Assembly (NCBI RefSeq): GCF_032362555.1
Contig: NC_083531.1
Span: 4,588,001-4,652,000 of the forward strand
DNA length: 64,000 nucleotides
From: Amyelois transitella
Lineage: Eukaryota > Arthropoda > Insecta > Lepidoptera > Pyralidae
Direction: 5' to 3'
The stretch's first letter is position 1, and each line of letters opens with the position of its first letter. A program made the translations under genes and the position numbers. Positions 50,781 to 61,284 of the stretch are shown here, one piece after another. The notes under the pieces were generated by a model. It made no database searches. It had not been told where the DNA came from and saw nothing but the letters and a program-made list of their open reading frames with translations.

Positions 50781-53700
50781 GTTTGTATTTTTTGTAATTC
50801 GAATTATGAAAAAACGAGTTGTTTACGATGTACATACCTCACCTCTTGAATTTAATTTCCAATTAGATTATGTTAACTAACTTTTATCATTACTTTTTAA
50901 GTACTTTTTATATTAAGTTACGCCTAATTTTGACTTTAATTCTCAGCTAATCCATGTTTGGTTACTTATTTTTTAGTTTTTAAGTTTCTACGATGTTCCA
51001 CTTAACCTTTGATCCGAAATGAATATTCGATAACATTCTCTGCTTGCTGCACTGTTGTTTTACTTATAAAACGTTTACAAGGCCATACGGCCGGTTGAAA
51101 ACGTGTGTTTTGCCATAAACTTTTAAGAACTAGGCATCTTTTTATTTCTCTAATACCTACTTCTTATCTACTTGAGAACTAGGTTTTGATAACAATCTGG
51201 ATGTAATGCATTACATTACAATTTTTTAAAGTATCAAGCCGTTCGTCACATACTTTTTTAATAAAAATTATTGTTGGTAGCTGCCTACCAACCCATTATA
51301 CAACAATCAGGTACATCGCACATATTCGATTAAAAAAACGAAATATTAAAACAACAACAGATATAAAAACAAAATAATTTACCAAAAATCTTAAGTTTGA
51401 TAAGGAATAGGAAGGCTAATTCCTACCTACTTATTCAACTACATTGTATTCTAAGTAGATATTACTATTTTAATGATATCCATGTTAATGGTCTCTGCCT
51501 ACGCCTCCGGGCAAAAGGCGTGATTTTATGTATGTATATGTTAATTCAAAAAAACAATTAATTAAATAAACTTTACAAAACTGAAAAAAATAATTGTTTT
51601 GATTGATGTACCTATCATACCTATAAACGTAGATCTTCAGATTCAATTATATACCTAATACCTAGGTACTATAAATTCTTACCTTCCTTCCTCCTGGCTC
51701 CTCTCCAGATGAAACAACCCCAACTATGAGCACCGCTCAGTCAACCAGGTACAATATATGTATAAAAAGCCCTAGTGTGCAATTGCAGGTATCTGATAAA
51801 ATAATGTTTATATTTCAGCCAACAACCCATTCAGCAGCTTAGTCAAGACATTGGAGATAAACGGAAAAACATACAAATATTTTGATGTGACCGCTCTGGG
51901 GCCTAAATATGGTGAGAAAATTGATTTAACATTAGTTTTGTCCCTTGGGATTCCTCATGTAGACCATGGGCTAGCAACCTGTCACTATTTGAATCTCAAT
52001 TCTATCATAAAGCCATAAAGCTGAACGTGGCCTTTCAGTTTTTTCAAAACTGTTTGTTGGCTCTGTCTACCCCGCAAGGGATATAGACGTGACCATATGT
52101 ATGTAACCTTTAGAAAAGATGACCACTCAAATCTCGAGTTCTTATTATCAGTTAGTTATAAATAACTAACATAAAGTTATTATGTCATTTCATTTCAAAA
52201 CATAATTTATTATCGTACAAGAACCTTATCAATTATTTAATGTAATACATCCTACTAATATTATAAATGCGAAAGTTTGTGAGTATGTCAGGATGTCAAT
52301 ATGGATGTTTGTTACTCTTTCACTCAAAAACTACTGAACCGATTACAATGAAATTTGGTATGTGGGTAGTTGAAGACCCAGAATAACATAGGCTACATTT
52401 CAGTGACAGGTTGCTAGAACATCGCCTAAAAAAGAATCTCAAGTTGGTAAGCCTATCCCTTAGTCGCCTTTTACGACATCCATAGGAAAGAGATGGAGTG
52501 GTCCTATTCTTTTATGTATTGGTGCCGGGAACCACACGGCATCTAATCAATCTAAAAGTTATGTTGATGAAATATAATTAAAGTAAGTACCAGTAAGTAA
52601 CAGGGTATCAAAATAATGTCACCTACACATGTGGAAAACTAGCTGTGCCCGCGACTTCGTCCGCGTGGAATAGTTATTTTGGGCATCATTGAAGCCCTCA
52701 AGGATGAATAATTTTCCCCGATTTTTTTTCATACATACATACATATGTTCTCGTCTATATCCCTTACGGGGTTGACAGAGCCAACAGCCTTGAAAAGACT
52801 GAATGGCCACGTTCAGCTTTTTGACTTGATGATAGTATTGAGATTCAAATAGAGACAGGTTGCTAGCCCATCGCCTACAAAAGAATCCCAAGTTTATAAG
52901 CCAAGTGATAGGCTTACAAACTGATGAAGAGATGGAGTGGTCCTATTCTTTTTTGTTTTGGCGCCGGGAACCACAAGGCAATTCGAACCAGTAGTTCCTG
53001 AGATTAGCGCGTTCAAACAAACAAACTCAAAACTGAAACAAAAACTGAACTGAAGTTTGTTTAATAAAATCAACATTCTCTTCCAGACCGCCTCCCCTAC
53101 AGCATAAGGGTGCTGTTGGAGTCGTGCGTGAGGAATTGCGACAATTTCCAAGTCCTGGAGAAGGACGTACAGAACGTTCTAGAATGGGAGACCAATCAAT
53201 CCAAAGAAGATGCCACGGAGATAGCCTTCAAACCGGCCAGGGTCATATTGCAGGTTGGTTGAATGAATGAATGAATGATTTATTATGCATTGAATGAGAG
53301 ATTGTTGTTACTGCGTTCTCGAGAAGGACGTACAGAACGTTCTAGAATGGGAGACCAATCAGGCCAAAGAGGATGCCACAGAGATAGCCTTCAAACCGGC
53401 CAGGGTCATATTGCAGGTTGGTTGAATGAATGAATGAATGATTTATTATGCATTGAATGAGAGATTGTTGTTACTGCGTTCTCGAGAAGGACGTACAGAA
53501 CGTTCTAGAATGGGAGACCAATTAGTCCAAAGTGGATGCCACGGAGATAGCCTTCAAACCGGCCAGGGTCATACTGCAGGTTGGTTGAATGAATGAATGA
53601 TTTATTATGCATTGAATGAGAGATTGTTGTTACTGCGTTCTCGAGAAGGACGTACAGAACGTTCTAGAATGGGGGACCAATTAGTCCAAAGTGGATGCCA

Positions 53701-56700
53701 CGGAGATAGCCTTCAAACCGGCCAGGGTCATATTGCAGGTTGGTTGAATGAATGAATGATTTATTATGCATTGAATGAGAGATAGTTGTTACTGCGTTCT
53801 CGAGAAGGACGTACAGAACGTTCTAGAATGGGAGACCAATCAATCCAAAGAAGATGCCACGGAGATAGCCTTCAAACCGGCCAGGGTCATATTGCAGGTT
53901 GGTTTAACTGCATCATCTTCCACCCGGTCTATAGTTTTGTTGTGGGAAATGCCGTGTGGTATTATTTTAAGTACAAAATAAATGTATGTATGTAATAGTG
54001 CCGTGTGGTTCCCGGCACCAATACGAAAAAGAATAGGACCACTCCATCTCTTTCCCATGGATGTCGTAAAAGACGACTAAGGGATAGGCTTACCAACCTG
54101 GGATTCTTTTTTAGACGATGGGCTAGCAACCTGTCACTATTTGAATCACAATTCTATCATTAGGCCAAATAGCTGAACATGGCCATTCAGTCTTTTCAAG
54201 ACTGTTGGCTCTGTCTACCCCGCAAGGGATATAGACGTGACCATATGTATGTATGTAAGAACAAACAGACAGAGCCAGCAGTCTTAAAAAGACTGATAGG
54301 CCACGTTTAGCTGTATGGCTTAATGATAGTATTGAGATTCAAATAGTGATAGGTTGCTAGTCTATTATCTAAAAGAAGAATCATAAGTTTATAAACCTAT
54401 CCCTTAGTCGCCTTTTACGGCATCCATGTGAGAGAGATGGACTGGTCCTGATATATTAGTTAAGTAACTTCTGTAGTAACATAAGATTGTTTTTATTTAT
54501 TTGTGAAAAACGGAATGCTTATGTAAGTGACATTCTTTTTAAATTTTTTTTTGTCAACTTCAAATTGTTAGAATTTATAGGTTAGAATTTTATATTATTT
54601 AGAATTTATTATTAGGTAGGTTAAAAGTGTTTTTTTAAGACAAAACTTTCTTATTCAAAATAAATATTGCGACAAATATTGTAAAAAAAAAAAACTTAGA
54701 CAATGAATGTCACACCCATGTTATTAGAATTGCAAATTCGTTAAAAATACATTAACACGTACTTATGCGCATTTACAAAAAAAAAGACGAAGTTAGCAAC
54801 ACCTATAAAAAGCAACGAAATTAACGTCGCCGACAAAAAGCGACGGATTTAGCGCCACTTACAAAAGAATACAGGTTTTTCGCAAATCCCATGGGTTCCC
54901 ATGGGATCCTATTTTTTTAACGGGAAGGTACCGTAAGGTACCGTGTGGTTCCCGGCACCAATAGAAAAAAGAATTGGACCACTCTCTCTTTCCCATGGAT
55001 GTCGTAAAAAGCGACTAAGGGGTTGGCTTATAAATTTGGGATTCTTCTTTTAGGCGATGGGCTAGCAACCTGTCACTATTTGAATCCCGCAAGGGATATA
55101 GACGTGATTATATGTATGTATGTCTTGTATGTAAAGGTACCCTATGTCCTCTCCAGACTCTTAATTATATATACGTTATACATACATACATATAATCACG
55201 TCTATATCCCTTGCGGGGTAGACAGAGCCAATACTTTTGAAAATACTGATAGACTACGTTCAGCTGTTTGGCTTACTGATAGAATTGAGTTTCATATAAA
55301 GTGACAGGTTGCTAGCCCGTCGCCTAAAAGAAGAATCCCTTAGTCGCCTTTCACGACATCCATGGGAAAGTTGGAGTGGTCCTGTTCTTTTTTCTATTGA
55401 TGCCGGGAACCACACGGCACAAGATACACGTGATGTTTCAAGAAGATTAATTCAGTTGATAACCCTTGAAGAGGTACAAAACATAGAAATAAACTTAGAT
55501 TTTTCTGCAAACGCGGTTTCTAAGCGGTAGTAGTTATAATTAGATTTAAGTGATGTGACGTCAATAAGTGATACCTTGTTTCAATTTTGAAAATAAATCT
55601 ACTATATTCTAATAGTGCTGTGTGGTTCCCGGCATCAATACAAAAAGGAATAGGACCACTCCATCTCTTTCCCATGGATGTCGTAAAAGGCGACTAAGGG
55701 ATTGGCTTACAAACTTGGGATTCTTTTTTTTGGGCGATGCGCTAGCGACCAGTCACTATTTGAATCTCAATTCTATTAAAAAGCCAAATAGTTGAACGTG
55801 GCCTATCAGTCTTTTCAAGACTGCTGGCTCTGTCTACCCCGCAAGGGATATAGACGTGACCATAATATGTATTTATGTACGGGACGAATTACACAGATTG
55901 AGTTAGTCTCGAAGTAAGTTCGAGACTTGTGTTACGAGATACTAACACAACGATACTATCCTACAAATATTATAAATGCGAAAGTTTGTGAGTGTGTCAG
56001 TACGGATTTTTGTCACTCTTTCACGCAAAAACTACTGAACCGATAACGATGAAATTTGGTATGTGGGTAGCTGAAGACCCAGAATAACATATAGGCTACT
56101 TTCTATCCCGTAGTTCCCGCGGGATTGACAGGCTTTCCATGCGGACGAAGTCGCGGGCGGCCTCTAGTTTTATAATAAATACTTATATAGATAAACATCC
56201 AAGACCCAGGCCGATCAGAGGAAGTTCGTTTCTCATCACGCCCTGGCCGGGATTCGAACCCGGGACCTCCGGTGTCACAGACAAGCGTACTACCGCTGCG
56301 CCACAGAGGCCGTTTAGACAGAAAAACAAAGTTACCACGTCATAAGTCGAAGGTTTTAACTGTTTTTCAATGAATTTACAATTTAAATCGCATGGGCGTG
56401 TCGCACCATTGTTTTACAAATTAACAGTGTAATGCTAAGTGTTTTTCAACGGCCTCTGTGGCGCAGCGGTAGTACGCTTGTCTGTGACACCGGAGGTACC
56501 GGGTTCGAATCCCGGCCAGGGCATGATGAGAAAAGAACTTTCTCTGATCGGCCTGGGTCTTGGATGTTTATCTATATATGTGTTTATCGGTTCAGTAGTT
56601 ATTGCGTGAAAGAGTAACAAACATCCATACTGTCACACTCACAAACTTTCGCATTTATAATATTAGTAGGATAGTATCGTTGAGTTAGTATCTCGTAACA

Positions 56701-59700
56701 CAAGTCTCGAGCTTACTTCGAGGCTAACTCAATCTGTGTAATTTGTCCTGTATATATTTATAATTTTATATTTTTTTCTAATGAAATTCCGACTTAATAC
56801 GAGTTAAAAATGTTTAACACCTCTTATTGTTAAGTGTTTACATTTATCTTCTTTAAGTTTTTAATTATTCACAGTATGTATGCGCTTAAGCATTAGCTTA
56901 CATACATACATATGGTCACGTCTATATCCCATGCGGGGTAGACAGAACCAACAGTCTTGCAAAGACTGCTGGGCCACGTTCAGCTATTTGGCTTTATGAT
57001 AGAATTGAGATTCGAATAGTGACAGGTTGCTAGTCCATCGCCTTAAATGAGAATCCCAAGTTTATAGGCCTATCCCTTAGTCGCCTCCACTGGAAATGAC
57101 ATGGAGTGGCCCTGTTCTATTTTATATTGCTCCATCATCACTCCATCTTGTTCCCATGGATGTCGTAAAAGGCGACTAAGTCTTATAAACTTGGAATTCT
57201 TCTTTTAAGCGATGGGCTAGCAACCTGTCACGCTTTAAATCTCAAATGTATTATTAATCCAAACAGCTGGACATGGCCTATCAGTCATTTGAATACTGTT
57301 GGCCCTGTCTACCTAGCGAGGGATATACACGTGTTTGGTTTCCTTCCACCCAAAGGTTGACTGGAAGAGATTGCTTTAGCGATAAGTCCGCCTTTGTACC
57401 ATCTCTATCTGCTTTGTGTTGTTTTGTATGTTTTACTCTTATGGTGCAATAAAGAGTTTTATCTATCTATTATATACATACATACATAACAACAAATATA
57501 CGGGACAAATTACACAGATTGAGTTAGCCTCGAAGTAAGTTCGAAGTACATCCATACATAAAATCACGCCTCTTTCCCGGAGGGGTAGGCAGAGACTACT
57601 TCTTTCCATTTGCCACGATCTCTGCATACTTCCTTCGCTTCATCCACATTCATACCTCTCTTCATGCAAGCTCGGCGGTTTCGGGTACTTTTGACCTGAC
57701 CCTTTACCAGGACGTCCTTAATCTGATCAAGATACGTTCGTCTAGATATACAAGGATAGTGTGGAGGGAAAGGTCGGAGTGGGAAGACCTATCTATTATA
57801 TGTATGTAGAATGTACAAAAGATATGCAATAAAAAAAAAATTGTAAATTTAAATGAATATCATTTGTTCCAGGACTTAACAGGTGTGCCTGCGGTGGTGG
57901 ATTTCGCTGCAATGAGAGACGCTGTACGCGATTTGGGGGGTGACCCCCACAAGATCAACCCCATATGTCCAGCGGACCTGGTCATAGACCACTCGGTGCA
58001 GGTCGACTTCGCTAGATCGTAAGTATTGATTGGACGTTTAAGAGGAACATTCTCTTGTGCGTGGCAATTTTTAATTTGACGTCAACCAATGTTGTGAAAC
58101 CAAACGTTTTGACAATTATTAAGCGATATGAAGTGTCTTATAATAATGAATAAAATTTTTGGATTTGAATTTTGATATCTATATGCTACAAGTCACAAAA
58201 ATAAAAATTGAAATCGCGTGACGCTATGAGTCATCAAACAGCGGAAAACCTAAAATGTGGTTTCCGAGTGCCGTGTCGTTCCCGGCACCATTCGAACAAA
58301 AAAGTATAGGACCACTCCATCTCTTCCCCATGGATGTCGTAAAAGGCGACTAAGGGATAGGCTTACAAACTTAGAATTCTCTTTGAGGCGATGGGCTAGC
58401 AACCTGTCACTATTTGAATCTCAATTCTATCATTAAGCCAAACAGCTGAACGTGGCCTATCGGTCTTTTCAAGACTGTTCGCTCTGTTTACCCCGCAAGG
58501 GATATAGACGTGACCATATGTATGTATGAATAAAGAAATCTTTTGTTCACAGGCCGGACGCCTTAAATAAGAATCAGGAACTGGAGTTTGTTAGGAACAA
58601 AGAGAGGTTTCAATTCTTGAAGGTAATTCTTTATTTTTTCATTTAAAGGTAAATAAATATTAAACTACGCTATTATCATTACAGCCCAGGAAGGTCAAGG
58701 TTTTTTTTTCTAAAATAAGTGTTTTTTTTTAATGAGAGAGTAGGAAAAGGTAAAGGGTCAGGTCGAGAGTACCCGAAACCGCCGAGCTTGCATGAAGAGA
58801 GTTATGAATGTGGATGAAGCGAAGGTAGTGTGCAGAGATCGTGGCAAGTGGAAAGAGGTAGTCTCTGCCTACCCCTCCGGGAAAGAGGCGTGATTTTATG
58901 TATGTATGAGAGAGTAGGAATGATGATGTGTGCAAAAAATCCGCTGATTATTCAGCGTGTGTTGAAAATCGTTGCACGTTGCATTTGTACTTAAAGATAC
59001 AAGTTCGAATCCCAACGCGGCCATGTACCGATGAGTGTTTTCAAAGTTATGTACATTAGTTTGAATACTAACCGATGCTCTTACGGTGAGGGGAAACATC
59101 GTGAGGTAACCTGCACATTCAGGTAACTGGATGTGTGACCATGATCGATCCAATACGGGTCAGGTTCCCCTGCAAAGGTTGCGAAGCTCAGACGGGAGTC
59201 GCTTCGTGTAAAAACCTGACTCACCCAATCCAGGGTCCATGATCGAAGGCACACCCCGGGCTCCTCTCCAGAGTGGTGAGGATGCGACCGGGACTAAAGC
59301 CGGGAGGAAGACTTCTACATACATACATACATAAAATCACGCCTTTTACCCGGAACTGTAGGCAGAGACTACCTCTTTCCACTTGCCACGATCTCTGCAT
59401 ACTTCCTTCGCTTCACCCACATTCATAACTCTCTTCACACAAGCTCGCCGGTTTCGGGTACTCTTGACCTAATAAATACTAATCGTGTTTAATGTTTGTT
59501 CTCAGTGGGGAGCCCAAGCATTTGATAATATGCTTATCGTGCCACCCGGCTCCGGTATCGTTCATCAGGTCAGTATTATTCATTCATTCATTCATTTATT
59601 ACATACATACATTTATTATTTACATAAAATCACACACACACGGCATTTCCCACAACAAAACTATTAAACAATTAAATAAATATATATGGGACAAATAACA

Positions 59701-61231
59701 CAGATTGAGTTAGCCTCGAAGTAAGTTCGAGACTTGTGTTACGAGATACTAACTCAACGATACTATATTTTATAATAAATACTTATATAGATATTAAGAT
59801 TATAAAAATAATAGGCCAATCAGAGAAAGTTCGTTTCTCATCATGCCCTGGCCGGGGTTCGAACCCGGGACCTCCGGTGTCACAGACAAGCGCACTACCG
59901 CTGCGCCACAGAGGCCGTCAAAATTATATATAGATCCTTACAACATACATACATACATATGATCACGTCTATATCCCTAGCGGGGTAGACAGAGCCACCA
60001 GTCTTGAAAAGACTGATAGGCCACGCTCAGCTGTTTGGCTCAATAATAGAATTGAGATTAAAATAGTGACAGGTTGCTAGCCCATCGCCTAAAAGAGGAA
60101 TCCCAAGTTTATAAGCCTATCCCTTAGTCGCCTTTTACGACATCCGTGGGAGCGAGATGGAGTGGTCCTATTCTTTTTTGTAACGGTGCCGGGAACCACA
60201 CGGCACATCCTTACAATAATTTATGTTTTTCAGGTCAATTTAGAATACCTAGCTCGAGTGGTATTCACTGGTGATGTCCTGCATCCAGACTCGGTGGTGG
60301 GAACCGACAGTCACACCACTATGATCAACGGTCTTGGCGTAGTCGGATGGGGGGTGGGTGGTGAGTCAGTCAATCAATAATTAATATATTAATACATACA
60401 TTAGTATGTGCATTAATACATACTTTAATACATACATTAGTATGTGCATTAATACATACATTAATACGTACATTAATACGTACATTAATACATACATTAA
60501 TACGTACAATAATACAGACATTAATACATACATCAATACAGACATGAATACATACATTAATACAGACATGAATACAGACATCAATACAGACATCAATACA
60601 TACATCAATACAAACATTAATACATACATTAATACAGACTTTAATACATACATTAATACATACATGAATACATACATCAATACATACATTAATACAGACT
60701 TTAATACATACATCAATACATACATTAATACAGATTTTAATACATACATCAATACAAACATTAATACAGATATCACGTCTGTATCCCTTGCGAGGTAGAC
60801 AGTCCCGAAAAAATATTGGTAGGCTACGTTCAGCTTTTTGGCTTACTGATAGAATTGAGATTCATATATAGTGACAGGTTGCTATCCCGTCGCCTACAAG
60901 GAGAATCCCAACTTTATAAGCCTATCCCTTAGTCGCCTTGGATGTCGTAAAATTCGACTAAGGGATAGTCACTATTTCAATCTAAATTCCACCATTAAAC
61001 CTAACAGCTGACCGTGACCTTTCAGTCGTTTCAAGACTGTTGACTCTGTCTACCCCGATATATGAATAAATGATTTAATTTTTTTGTCCAACAGGAATCG
61101 AAGCCGAGGCCGTAATGTTGGGTCAAGCCATCAGCATGTTGCTACCTAAAGTGGTTGGTTACAAATTGGTGGGGGAACTTAATCCAATGGCAACTTCTAC
61201 TGATCTGGTGCTCACTATTACTAAGGTAAGA

Positions 61232-61284
<53 letters not shown>

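Noticed and set aside
53775..53995. Separate gene encoding an aconitase-like peptide
   Set aside because: It is the fifth copy of the IRP1 exon 3 end without an acceptor.
60381..60798. About 130-codon ORFs on both strands
   Set aside because: Pure translation of a 12-bp minisatellite.
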